Shown piece by piece: positions 22,303 to 34,195 of a stretch of DNA of 64,000 bases (its first letter is position 1; each line of letters starts with the position of its first letter). The position numbers and the translations under genes were made by a program. Under the pieces are notes generated by a model. The model did not search any database. It had not been told where the DNA came from and was given only the letters and a program-made list of their open reading frames with translations. The stretch is taken from the NCBI GenBank assembly GCA_047967505.1, contig CM106539.1; one strand, 5' to 3'. Source of the DNA: Dipteris shenzhenensis (lineage: Eukaryota; Polypodiophyta; Polypodiopsida; Gleicheniales).

Positions 22303-24253
22303 TGCAACTGACCTCAGTTATGTATTTGACTTTTTGAGTCAATGAGTAGATATGTGAAGAGTAATCTCTTGGATATTCATCAAGTATCATCATGGTCAAA
22401 AGAAATCTTCAAGAGATCTTAAGGTCTCATTAACCAAAAGATAATGAATTTAGCCAATTCAAAACTTATGAAATATTATTTTTATTCTTATCTTGTCCAA
22501 GAGAAGTACTATACCACATCTATTCATTGCTTATATTATTTTGTTACAAGTCCAAGCATTATATTTGTCATATTCCTCAATATCTATACCATCCCATACC
22601 AGTATGATATTGAGAAATAATAACAAATACAAAGCATAATTCTTTTTCCTTTTGATGTGAGTAGTAATAAGTGACATATACTATTATGTGATCAACAAAA
22701 GGGTATATTTACATCATTGTCTAATCACACGTCAAAGTTTTCGATTTAACTTGGTAGCTAGTAATGATCCAATATGTATTTTCTTTAGATGCTAGAAAAT
22801 ACATAGAAGATATTATTTGACATACCAACTATTTTTCATTATCTATAAAAACAATTCCATAAGGAAATTATCAAAGCAAAGAGCTTATCAGCAAACAATC
22901 ATGCCTTCCCTCTTGCTTAGCAAAAATGTCATATGCTTTTTCTTCTCTTTAATTTTCTCTAATTTAGTTCACTTTAGCAGAACACTTTATCGAAGCATAC
23001 CATATGTATCACACAATAATAGTTTTGTTTACAATTAAGCTAGGATTGGCATCTATTCAAGCAAGCTATGAGGATACTGGCCCTTTAAGTGATTGTATTT
23101 CTTATGATATACATCTTCTCATCCTTATCAATGCACATAATCATGCTTATTTAATCATTAAAAATCTTAGGTTACCTAGATTATCCTAGATCTTATATAG
23201 GCTATCATATTTTATTATCTTTTTCATGCTATTTTAATATGATTTATCACTCTAAGACTTCTTCAAATTCAATTATTCCCTTCCGTCGCCATACCATTCT
23301 TTCTTGTCTCTATATGAGTATTTCTATGAGAGTAAGAAAAACAAAAATATGTGAATAGATACGTATCTCCTTTGTCCTTTCAAATCTTTACTTGCTTGGT
23401 TGAGCCCCAATCAACTTTCTCTTACTTCTTATTCAATCGTCGGTTTGATAACTTTGTGGTTCAAAAGAGATTTCTTGCAGAGCCTCTCTTTCATATAGTA
23501 ACCTCATCATATGCAACTTAAGAAAAGCAATTAAGTAAAACAAGGAAGAAAGATAAAAGATGTATCTAGAGATGCCTTAATTGTCTCATCACAATGCTTG
23601 TATGCTTGATTGTGTCTACTAAGCTGACAAGAGAAATTATTGATTGTTATCCAAGCAATAACATGTAATATTGTGCATATATTTGTCCTTGTTTCATCTG
23701 CAGCTATCGATTCTTAATTTAGTCCTATTGCTTTCTTCCATATAAAATAGTTGTGGTCTTTCGCTTAGGAGAGCGACATCTGAGTTGCGAGTTTCATACG
23801 ACTTTCATTCTTGAAATTACATGATGCTACTATTACTTTAAATATCATTAATTATATAAGAATATGATTCTTTACTATCCTCATGTCCTAAGGTTAAGTC
23901 ATCTCTGGTCATGGCTGTTCATCTTCCTATCCAAAGACTGCTTCTACCAATTCATTGACAGTAGGCAATGAAAAGAAACAACCATAAATTTCTTACCTGA
24001 AGCCAGAATAAATTGATCTAGCCATTCAAAGGAACCAACACATACCCTTTAAATAAGACTACATGGGCCGTTTTTGTCAATCGCAATTGTAGCATCTAAT
24101 TTTGAAGCATCTTTGATAAATTTTGCACACAAACTCAAAACCTAGCAATCACGTAGTTGAAACAATCACAAAGAACATTATGAGAATGATTGTGTCATCA
24201 GATTGGAGAATATCATGTCGCTTTCCTCCTGCAGTTAGGCTAGAGCGTAGCTA

Positions 24254-24266
24254 GGCTCTGATACCA
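24254..24266 (-). promoter_or_regulatory. Primer-binding site of the LARD-like element
   Basis: The minus strand reads TGGTATCAGAGCC, complementary to initiator methionine tRNA, one base from the LTR end. This fixes the element's orientation. Confidence 0.9.
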
Positions 24267-24267
24267 C

Positions 24268-25059
24268 TGTTACGAAAATTGGAATTAGACATGATCACAA
24301 ATTCATGATTTACGAAAACCATAGAAACCAAGAACAAGGAAACACATGGGAGAGAGAAGAGAAAGAGAGAGTGACACTGCATGGGGTCCAATCTACCCCC
24401 CTAGATGGTGGCTCTTGCTTCCCATCTAGAGTATTTATAATTGTAATTCCAAAAAGCAAAGAGCCAATAATAGTACATTCGAAATCATCCCTTGTCCATA
24501 ATTAGACAGATTGCTCAACATAGCTCCACGAGCTTAAAATATTACAAGGCTTAATAGGCCCTCAGCCACAATTAATTAAAATAAATTAGCCCAAGGCTTA
24601 AAATTCGTTACTTTACAATATGGCCAATGGCCTCAGCCATTAGATACTTTGATCAATCCAAATCACCTTCATCATCTCCGTTCCTCGGTTATCCAACTCA
24701 TCATCTGTACTCAAGCCACCAATTGTGTTAGTTGTTATAATCAATTGATGAATCATCACACCAACTAATCCCAACACATTATACGTTGATATACAGACAT
24801 CAAAATACACACCTTGCAACCAATTGCAATTACACCAATAACACTAGTGATATTAGTATTAACATGGAATCACCCACAATACTAGCCATCTAGCCTAGCA
24901 AAAACACAGATAGTTAGGTGTCCCCAGCTAACCCCACAAAGCATCCACTAGGATCCACCATGTCCAGTGCACTCCTATGGAATACTTTGCCATAGTCACA
25001 CTTGACTAAAATAAAATAATTTCCATAGCAAGAAATATCAGAAATACAATTCCGTAACA
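24268..25059 (-). repeat. 5' LTR of the LARD-like element
   Basis: It runs TGTTACG to CCGTAACA on the plus strand, giving a 7-bp inverted terminus (TGTTACG/CGTAACA). It carries the extra 73-bp segment with ATTTATAATTG that the other LTR lacks. Confidence 0.9.
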
Positions 25060-25064
25060 GCTGG

Positions 25065-26100
25065 CTTTCTGGCCGGTGGGTACACCCCCTTTACAGACCA
25101 AAGCAGCAACGTGAAGAAATTAGAGAAATGGCCTTCAAGATGGGGAGAGATCACTGGCCTCCAAAAATTGAAACCCACCACCCTCACTTTTCCACCCCTA
25201 GTGCATGCTTGGACAAGGGACCTTGGCTACCCATGGTGATGGGCACACATTTTTTGCCTGCTCGAATCCACGTATGCACGCAACCCTTCTCCTCACATTG
25301 ATCTATAGACAGCTTAAGGTAGTTTCACAACCATCCCAGTGGCACATGATGCTAGACCACGCTGGGAGTGTTTGCAAAAAAAGAATTTGGTCCATCCTCA
25401 GGATGCCACCCCACATGACCTCTATGGACCCTATAATAATCAAGTTGTGTTTCATCCAATAAGAATTTTGTAATGCATGCTACAACCAGCAGGGTCCATA
25501 CAACTTTCTATATGCTCAACGACCGTGTGTGGATCTCATTACTGCTTTGATGATGCACTTTTATAATGTAGTCATCTAGATGGTTGTGAATCTACCCTAA
25601 GAGGATCTCTCCTCGATGCCCATGATTTTGTGGTTTCCATAGAAAGATCAATGTGTGTAGGCTAATCGCCATGCTTGGCTTGCAAGCCTTCAAATAGAGT
25701 TGCTAGGTTGGCATTGTAGAGCTTGGGAAACATAGGGTGCAATAGTAGTGCAACCACCATGGGGTACTAGCTAGTGGGGTTGGGATAGCCTCACTAATGG
25801 CATCTATGGGGAGCTCCTCTAAGACAACATGCATTCCTACACATGGATTCCTTATGAACACATTGAGCTAGGGTAAGCTTGACAATCTATGTACGCATGC
25901 CATTTGAACATCAATTATTTGGTGTGCTCACTTGCATGCCAGCATTCCCTATCTACTAGACCTCTCCCCTATCAATTCTTTGGTGTGCTTGCTTGCATGC
26001 CCATATCCCTTATCTAAGAGACCTCAAAACATTTTAGTAAAGATTCCACCGTCCATGTTTGAAAGTCTAAAACTATACATTATAAATCATAATCCATATG
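25065..26100. other. Unassigned DNA with a 65-bp tandem duplication
   Basis: No recognised gene. CATCAATTATTTGGTGTGCT to CTAGACCTCTCCCC (about 25910-25970) is repeated with changes at 25971-26030. An open frame at 25205-25462 has no recognisable domain. Confidence 0.5.
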
Positions 26101-26216
26101 TTTAGCACACGTGCGCACACACCCACACACACACACACTTATACATATATACATACATATACATATACATACACCCACACCCGCATACATGCGCGCACGT
26201 GTGCACACACACAACA
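26101..26216. repeat. (CA)n and (TACA)n microsatellites
   Basis: CA runs at 26116-26140 and 26200-26215, with ATACATAC steps between them. No coding content. Confidence 0.9.
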
Positions 26217-27234
26217 TGCATTCATATTCTTATCATAATAGATCAAATTCAAAAACTTTTGTGTCTATAAAACAGAACATAAAGAACCTCTTATTTCTTT
26301 CCTTATAGGTCATAAAATTTTATAATCTTAAAACATAGAGTTGCTAGGGACCTTCTTTTTAGCTGATGCTAAACTTGGGTTTTTTGTGAACAAATAGTTT
26401 TTGCCCAATCAACCTACATGCTTACCATGCTCTCATGTTCACTTGCCTACACATGCATGCTCTTTGTTAGCCTTGCATAGAGTAGTGTACGGCCAATGGC
26501 TCATCATCCAAAAGAGGTGTGGTTGATAATGTGGCCTGGGTACCCATTTGCTTGGTGCCTATAGTCTTGGTGCTAGTTGTGGCTACCATCTTGGAACCGA
26601 TCATCTTAGTAGATGTAGGCAATATTTGGATGGATGCAGAGTGAGGGCCCTTGAGCCAACTTGGTCTTCTTGATCCTCCAAGCCATGTCGCTTAGTGTGG
26701 TGCCTTCATGGCCGCTTAGTGTGGTGCTTGTGTGGCACTAGCAACTTCCTCAATGCTCATCAAAGATTGCATCTACTCCTGGGTATCTACCTTCTCTCAG
26801 AGGAAAGCATTCTCTGCATGTAACTGTGTGAGCTCATCAAATGAGAGTTCTGTAGATGCAGTGGCTTGGCTGCCCCAAAGTCATGGATGACTTTGTTTTG
26901 TGACTTTATACATCTTCGTGTATCTTTGAGTTTATACATCTTTGAGTTTGACCTCTATAGTTTCTGAGGCATCTTGATGGCATGTTTAGACTATAGCATC
27001 TTGTGGGAGTCAATCAAGGTTGCAAAGGCCACCTTGAGTATGTCGAACCCCACATGGAGTTGGGCTATCTAGACCTAAATTTTAGACTCAAGGCTGGAGT
27101 AGTTAGTGATCAACGGATGCTCACGGTCTTAGGTCTTTTTGCAATTGTAACACAAAATTTGAGGGTTCACTCAATGCTTTACAATGTGATGTAGGGTGCA
27201 AAGGGCCATGCCACCTTCATCCTTAAGGGTTTAT
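26217..27234. other. Unassigned DNA upstream of an LTR element
   Basis: No confident gene. On the minus strand near 26880-26770 a short coiled-coil-like piece reads LSFDELTQLHAENAFL, possibly from a decayed gag, but no zinc knuckle or polymerase supports it. Confidence 0.3.
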
Positions 27235-27559
27235 TGAGATTTATATATCAAGATGGCTAAATCTACTTCTGTGTGGTTGGAGGATGTAGAGATTTGATAG
27301 AATTTGGATGTGGATGATGGAGACTTGGATCCTATTTATAAATTCATAGCTATCAAACCATTGCTCGTCTTGAATTCAAATCAATTGAAATTTGATCCTA
27401 ATTTCCTAGACAAAATTCCTATGACCCTTTGAGAGGCTATTACATCTTGAATGACAACAACCAAAGAGGGATGCAGAGAGCGACATTTAATCTAATGGTA
27501 CATTTATGGAATGGCACGAGAAATGAAGGGAGAGAAAGAGGAAGGGAGGCTGAGCGGAA

Positions 27560-27570
<11 letters not shown>

Positions 27571-27641
<71 letters not shown>
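27571..27641. repeat. (GA)n microsatellite inside the 5' LTR
   Basis: About 35 GA units, within the extra segment that the 3' LTR lacks. Long Arg/Glu or Ser/Leu open frames across it are an artefact of the dinucleotide repeat. Confidence 0.95.
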
Positions 27642-27643
<2 letters not shown>

Positions 27644-28008
27644 TGAGAGGACATATGAGAGATGAAGGGAAAGAAAGAGGAAAGGAGATTCATAGAGTAG
27701 AAGGTGGTGAAGGAGGACGCAACCAGAAGCTTCATGGCATACTAAGATTTCCATGTGTCTTTCCACTCCATAGGTTAATTGTGCCTTGCACCCTAAGAGA
27801 CTAAATAATACACAAATAAATTTCATCATTGGGACCTACTTAGTTGGTGGTCACCTTGTATGGTGTGGACCACTCTTAGCATTCCCTTTTGATGAACGTG
27901 ATCATCAATACCAATCTTTATGTGTCTCCTATCTTATGTGGTCTTCCATATCGCTCCTCCGTTTGTGATATTTCCTCTCCATTGAGCACTCTCGTTTGGT
28001 TTCCAACA

Positions 28009-28020
28009 TGGTATTAGAGC
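28009..28020 (+). promoter_or_regulatory. Primer-binding site (one mismatch)
   Basis: TGGTATTAGAGC follows the LTR end CCAACA directly. It differs by one C-to-T change from the usual TGGTATCAGAGC. Confidence 0.8.
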
Positions 28021-28728
28021 CATGGTGACTCTTCCTTCCTCCCCTTCTACTTGCCACTAGTAATCTTGTGATAGTGTGCTATTTCAGCCTATCTCTTTGA
28101 AGCTACATGTGTGCTTTCTTTTGAGGAAACTCTTTACTTGAAGTGCTAGAAGATCTCTCTAAAGGCATTTACATTTTCCATTGAGTTAGTGATAGACTAT
28201 CTATGTAGAAGATCTGCATCTACATTCTCCATTGAGTTAGTGACAGGCTATATATGTATAACACTATTTGGTTTGCGAAGAGGAGTTGTGCAACATTTTT
28301 TTGGGGACATTTTCTAGAAAATTTATTTTCTTCAGTAACTTGCTAAGAAGCTTCGCAATGTGTTTGAAGGAGGCATAACTCTTATTTTAGCTACTAAATT
28401 TTTTATCCTATGTTGTCATTGTTGGTTCTTCAATCGACTATTGGTCATCAATGAGCCACATGTGAACATCTTCTAGCAAGACATTGTGCCTAGAGTTGCT
28501 TATAAATGTTGATACCAAGAGTGTTACTAGTATACATGAAGGCCTAGTAAAGAGCCTATCTTTTTCATCTTACTTTTCTCTGGAAAATCTTGTATTTTTT
28601 AAAATGTATGCACTAGAGACTATAGCAACATTGTATCTACAGTTTTGATTGGTAAAGAGGGCATTAATCTCTATCTACATGAAATTATATGTCATCGTGT
28701 TTCCAAAGGTGTGGCTGAAAGGCTACAT

Positions 28729-29125
28729 TTAATTCCCATGCAAAGATGCATCTCCAATCGAGACTCGTACATTCGAATAAGGCACCCCCATGCATGTTCT
28801 TTTGACCCTCATGTGTGACGGGTGGCAAAACAAAGGAAAAATGTGTCTCTGAACATGTAGCTGAGATCCGATGGGCATGGTACTTTGTATGATCCTTCAA
28901 GTGCATTAGATTCAGTCCCATGCAAGGCGATGTATGCAACGGAGACTCGCACGTTGGAATGATACATGGCGATGCATGTGTTTTTGACCCTCTCTATGAG
29001 ACGTGTGGAAAAACAAGGAAGAATAAGTCTCTAACCATGCAAATGAAATCTGAAGCGCATGTTGGTTTGCACAAGCCTTCAAGAAGATTATGTTAAGGCT
29101 CATGCAAAGCAACATTCCCATCAAC
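28729..29125 (+). repeat. 180-bp tandem repeat inside the LTR element
   Basis: Units begin at about 28729 (AATTCCCATGCAAAGATGC), 28909 (CAGTCCCATGCAAGGCGATG) and 29092 (partial, TAAGGCTCATGCAAAGC). Each full unit carries GGAGACTCG, a TTTTGACCCTC block and an AAAACAAGGAA-like block. The unit is about 180 bp. No coding potential. Confidence 0.8.
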
Positions 29126-29845
29126 AAGGGTAATTTCTAAGATACTAAGGTGGTTCAAATCTTAGGTTGATCAACCTATTTCAGGCGTGGTTTTTTACCC
29201 TTTTGGCATTCATGAAAGGCAAGTAGTACGACTCTCCTTCTATTTGGAATGTATGGCAAACCCATGTGTGTTCATGCAAGCATGTTCATATCCATGTGTA
29301 CATTACTTAGGTATTGTGTGAGGATGACTTACGTATAATGCACACACATTTCGTGGAGATCAAGAAATTTATAGAGTCACATTAATCAATAGACAACTCT
29401 CTTGATGTTGTGTATTGTCACATTAACACCATGTCTTCTTTAAAATCCAAAAACTTGTAATAAGCGTGTAACTAATAAAGGCTACTCCCTTAGTTGATAT
29501 CACGTGATGTTAGTGCAATACTCTATCCATTTTACATTAAGGGGGTGTTAAAAATTATATAGCAATGTGATTGGAGTGGTTAAATCTGCTTTTGTCTGAT
29601 TGAACAATGTACATATTATGGATAGGGGCTAGATGTGGATGATGGAGACTTGCGTATTTAGTGGGTGGTCAACCCTCTTGTATGGGTGGTCACCCCCTTG
29701 TATGGTGTGGATCACTCTTAGCCTTCCCTTTTGATGAAGTTGATAGTCAATACAATCTTGATGTGGGCTCTTACTTTGTGTAGTCCTCCATCTCTCTCCT
29801 CCTGAGCTTTTGTCTTTGTTGAGCACCCTCATTGGGTTTCCAACA

Positions 29846-30749
29846 GGATTTGCAAATTCTCATGTGTTTGGTCCAACAGCAAATTAGAACATATCGCCCT
29901 TCGATGAGAAGAACGTGGTCAGTTGCCATATAAGTTGTGAGAAGAGCTTCTATTATAATAGATTCCTTGACGTCCTTCCATGGCATCTCTACAAATAGTT
30001 GGAGACGATTCTGGAATCATAGCACACATCACCATGGTCATTTTGATAAGATGAGGAAGTGCAATGCAGCAAGAGGCCTTCTTACATTGAATAAGGGCTA
30101 CTTAATGTTGGATGTGGAGGAGGCCATGGAGCACATCACCATGGTCATTTTGATAGGATGAGGAAGTGCAATGAGGCAAGAGGCCTTCCTACATTGAACA
30201 AGGGCTACTCAATGCTGGATGTGGAGGAGGCCATTGTGGTGAAGACAAAGACTATGTTTGAGAGAGGAAGATGAAGCTAGTGGTGATGACAAAAATTCAG
30301 AAGCAATAATAGAAACTATGAGGTTGTAAAAGAACTAAATACACACTACAAAGTGAGACACAATAAATATTGTACTCTCTTTTCATCTTGCATGAAGAAA
30401 TGGCTCATTTGGATTGATTCACTGTGTCAAAATTAATTAAGCATGACACTTTGGAATAGTGGACAATGCATCTTGGTTATGATATCCCTTAGTCACGATT
30501 TGATTTGGATAATCTTGTTGATGTGGAGAGACCCCATGCAAAGTGGTTCTAAACACTACGGTAAGGTAGGTGGCTTGACTAAGCTTCCATTGAGAAGCTC
30601 GAGTATCACTGGCCCTATAAATTAGGTAGTTGTGCCATCCCATTGTTGAAGACTTTGATGAGTTGATGAATCGATAGGGACCATTTCAACCAAGTTTGAG
30701 ACTGGGTTTTAGAAGACCCAACTTGAAATTATACAACAAAATAAGCATT
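29846..30749. other. Unassigned DNA with a 107-bp tandem duplication
   Basis: CACATCACCATGGTCATTTT starts at 30025 and again at 30132; the units (30025-30131, 30132-30237) share GAGGAAGTGCAATG and GGATGTGGAGGAGGCCAT. No recognisable protein domain in the duplicated frame or in the flanks. Confidence 0.7.
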
Positions 30750-33120
30750 CCCTTCTCAAATCCCTTGGAACAAATGTGCCTTTCATGCTAAGCCTTCCGA
30801 CACCGTTGAATGACTTGTTGTGACCAAGCTACTCAAATCCTAACTTCACCCAGCTCTGCAATTGTTGTAGGCACTTTTTGATAACTTTTGGTTCTTTAAA
30901 TTGATGCACAGAAACCACTCATAGACTTGAAACAAGAATGTCCAAAGGACCCACACCTTGTAAATGTGATACGTCCACAATGCAACCTGCAATTTCTAAA
31001 CCAAATGCCATTTTAAATGGAGTTAAGTTCATAGTCACCTTGTATGCCATGTGATATGCCCACAATGCTCCATGCAACATGGTGTCCCAATCTGGACAAT
31101 GTGTGCTGACTATTTTTGCAAGAATGGACTTGAGTACTTTATTTATCCAATTGGCTTGGCCATTGTAGTAAGAATAATAGGTGGTTGCCACTTGGTGTAT
31201 GACCATGAAATTGGTTGTCGAAGAATTGAAGACTTCATTTATAAAATGGGTTCCTTGGTCACTCGCAAGCTCAATTGGGCAACATACTTACAAATAATAT
31301 ACTCATAGATGAACTTGGCCATGCTTTGCGCTGATGATGAGTTGTCTCTTAGTGTCTTAGCTTCTACCCACTTAGTGTCATAATTTGTGGTAACAAAAAT
31401 GTACTTATTTTGGGTGTACTGAGCCAAATTCTTAAATGGACCTATATAATCCAAGCCCCAAGGTTGACTCGGTTGGAGATACATGTAATGTTGTGACAAC
31501 AAGCAGCTTGTTCTTTAGCATACATCACATTCTAGACAATGAGCATGAGCACCTTGGAATAAGGTACTCCACCACAATTCTACTTGGAATACTTTTGCGC
31601 TATGAGTTCTCCATTGAAAGGTCCTCTTACAAGCCTAGTGTGAAATGTCCTCCTTCAAGCCCATTGTGTGCATCGTTTAGCATAATTTCTCGTTCATGAT
31701 GTGGAAGGACTCAATAGTGTAGAACTTCGTTTGCTCCTTAGCAATAAAGTTGACCTCTTATTAAGCTATACTTCCAAGCTTTCAAGGAAAGTTATCTACG
31801 CTTGGCTTGAGGCATATTCTTGGTAAACATGGCCTATGCAAATACTAAAGCATCTCATCACACTCAGCTTTAAATAAATCCACTACAAATAGTTGAGCAT
31901 CCGGGAGCTTGGTTGTAATTCCTTGAGTTTGGTCTAGGGTAAGAAAACATGAGAGATAGTCTACATGTACATGTGATTTCCTTAATTGATGGATGATCGT
32001 GAAAAGTAATTCCTATAGCAACAATATCAACACACTAGCTTTCCTTGGATGACTATTTGTGTTAATCAAATATAAGAGATCCTGGTGATCAACATAGAAT
32101 ATGAAAGTATTTCCAAGCAAATAGTGTCAAATTTATGAATAGTATAAACCAGCGCAAGAGCTCTTGCTCAAGATTGCTATAATTGCACTTGGGTGGTGCC
32201 ATAAGCCATATTTTGAATGGAGAGGGATTCAAATTAATGAGCTTTAAAATATTCATTATGGTCTCTAAGATGATATTTGTTCTTAAGCCACCATCCACAA
32301 TGACACCTAGAATTTGTTGCTTTTTAGTCTTGGTAGTGATGACCAAGATTGCTGCATCAACCATAAGGGTATCAACCATTGGTGCAGAATTCCCCTCGAC
32401 TTTGAGCTTCTTGATGAGAAATTCATGGCAGCAAGGAGAGTATTACAAGAGCTCAACCATTCCTATGCCCACCTTCATATTTTGAAATGTTTCCCATGTT
32501 TGTATTATTTTGGCCTAATTTAGGGTTTACCCTGCTTGTTGAGGCTTCACCCTTATCAATCTTTGCCTATAGAATACAATTCTACTCGGTTAGTAATTTG
32601 ATGGTAGGAGCCTTATTCTTCAAATCCTCAGCCACCTTGGATGCCACCTATATCTACTCTTTCTAAATGATGTCTTTGGCTAGTGCGAGTCCTTTCTCAG
32701 GATTGGTTACCATCCCTTGAGACCAAGTGACCACAAAGATGTTAGCTACTTTCATCACTTCAGCAAGGACTACGCGGCACTATGTGTTAATCTCCTATCT
32801 TTTAGCATTACTCTTAAGTAGCTTCATGTGATCCAACCACAACTTACATTTAGCCTTTGTATGACCATCTTCTTCATAGAAAAAGCATCTAATACTGGGT
32901 GCTTGAGGTTAACCTTTGTCTTACCAAGCCTTGCTCAGGCCTTGGAGGGTGCTTGTCTTTTGTCTTGGGTTTTCATGCCACCTAATTGACTTTCATTAGT
33001 CTTAGGTATTCCTTGAATACCTAGTTCTTGCAAGGCCTTCTTAAGCTTAGACTTGAGTTTGTCTCTTTTATTGATGTCAAGGCATCATCTTGCTCACTTT
33101 TCTCACCTTCTTAGTTGACC
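30750..33120 (-). pseudogene. Ty3/gypsy relic lacking reverse transcriptase
   Basis: Read right to left: a gag zinc-knuckle remnant near 32890-32840 (CFFYEEDGHTKAKC, second Cys lost); aspartic protease at 32330-32220 (ILGVIVDGGLRTNII, active-site DSG/DTG changed to DGG); RNase H directly after (CNYSNLEQELL, then DHQDLLYLI near 32085); a zinc-binding integrase head near 31690-31530 (HAHCLECDVC); integrase core (PWGLDYIGPFKNLAQYTQNK at 31470, ALWAYHMAYKVT at 31060). Protease runs straight into RNase H, so the whole RT palm domain is deleted. Stops and frame changes are frequent. Confidence 0.8.
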
Positions 33121-34195
33121 TATGAGTACTTGGTTCCAGCTGTTTGATGGTGCTCGGTGCTTCCCAGAGTGCTTGGTTCATGAAGATGCCCTCTCTTGCA
33201 GTCCTTGATTATCTTAACACACAACATTCTATCAGTGCTTGGTTGCATAGAAATGAGCATTGTGTAAATGGGTTGTGGTAACTTTAGGAGGGTCATTGAA
33301 AAATATGTGAGTCTCACGTGAGTTCAATAGAAGGTATTATTAAATTCACTTTTGGGATGTACATTTATAAGAGATTTACAAAAATATAATCACATAAATG
33401 GTTTTTTAAATTATTTTGGAAAACGTTGTTTGTATAGAAAAAGGGGCCTTCTTATTTACTCTAAATTGTTAGATTAGGGATTTCTAATATACCTCTGAAT
33501 GCACATGATTACTCTAGTTTCCTATAAACTGAACCGCTAAGGGTAAGCAATAAGTGTGGATAGAACTATATGAAGATGATTGAATGAGCAAAGAAATAAA
33601 CAGTGTGAGAAAATGTGTAAGGAACAAACCACTTGTATTACTATTACCCATTACAAACAATAGCAACTGCAAAGGAAGCGCTTGTGCAGCAAGTTGTTGG
33701 TGTAGCAGACTTCACACACACTTGCTTCGGCTCGAGGCACTAGCCTACCTCTACCTTAAGCAACACTAGCTTGATAGCATTTCTAAGACTCTAACTCTCA
33801 AAGACCACTGATTAGAAGCCATTCTACATCAAGTTTTAACACTTGAATACTAAAAAGAAACATCTAGACTTGGTGCTGCTATTATATATGTTTCAAAGTC
33901 TACCCACAATCATTTGTGAACCGTCTTCACCAATTGGCTTGTCTACATAGTTTCCTCCTGCTCCTTCTACTCACCCATGCCACTTAAGAATTGCCATTTG
34001 GAGCCTGGTAGCTAATGCCTTGGTGCCTGCTTAACCAGTATTCAAGTTGGTCAGTCAAACAAACTAAGGGCTAAAATAAAACAATAGGATCTACGTCCCT
34101 CATTTGCAATAGGTCATTCCACCATAGTGCCTTGAGTCCCTCATTTACAATTGGTCATTCCATGATTCCCTCTCTTATTGAGTCCCTCTTCAGCC
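33121..34195. other. No recognised gene
   Basis: Mixed sequence with no recognisable coding or RNA gene on either strand. It may be the flank or LTR of the adjacent gypsy relic, but no paired LTR was found. Confidence 0.35.

Larger units (their letters stand above)
21568..25059 (-). mobile_element. Complete non-autonomous LTR retrotransposon (LARD-like)
   Basis: A structurally complete element without genes. Left LTR 21568-22286 (719 bp) and right LTR 24268-25059 (792 bp) both start TGTTACGAAAATTGG and end in CCRTAACA. The 5-bp target duplication GCTGG is present on both sides (21563-21567 and 25060-25064). The primer-binding site and polypurine tract are both on the minus strand, so the right LTR is the 5' LTR. 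The 1.98 kb interior is AT-rich and has no recognisable gag or pol in any frame; proteins must have been supplied in trans. The LTRs differ at many positions plus one indel of about 73 bp, so the insertion is not recent. By structure it fits the LARD class (large retrotransposon derivatives); I do not recognise the family. Confidence 0.9.
27235..29845 (+). mobile_element. Non-coding LTR retrotransposon relic
   Basis: Two related LTRs flank about 1.5 kb of non-coding DNA. The 3' LTR (29546-29845, 300 bp) starts TGTTAAAAATT and ends TTTCCAACA, and directly follows the polypurine tract AAGGGGG. The 5' LTR (27235-28008) ends with the same TTCCAACA, and the primer-binding site follows at 28009. 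Shared LTR blocks include GTGGATGATGGAGACTTG and TATGGTGTGG-CACTCTTAGC-TTCCCTTTTGATGAA. The 5' LTR is 774 bp because it carries about 480 extra bases with a GA microsatellite. No target duplication was found (TTTAT versus GGATT), and no gag or pol frame is seen. It is an old, non-autonomous element. Confidence 0.8.

Noticed and set aside
27429-27829. Arg/Glu-rich and Ser/Leu-rich open frames on both strands
   Set aside because: Produced by translation of the GA microsatellite; no unique sequence supports a protein.
28729-29125. CRISPR-like array
   Set aside because: Repeat units of about 180 bp without short spacers in plant nuclear DNA; a tandem repeat inside a retroelement explains it.
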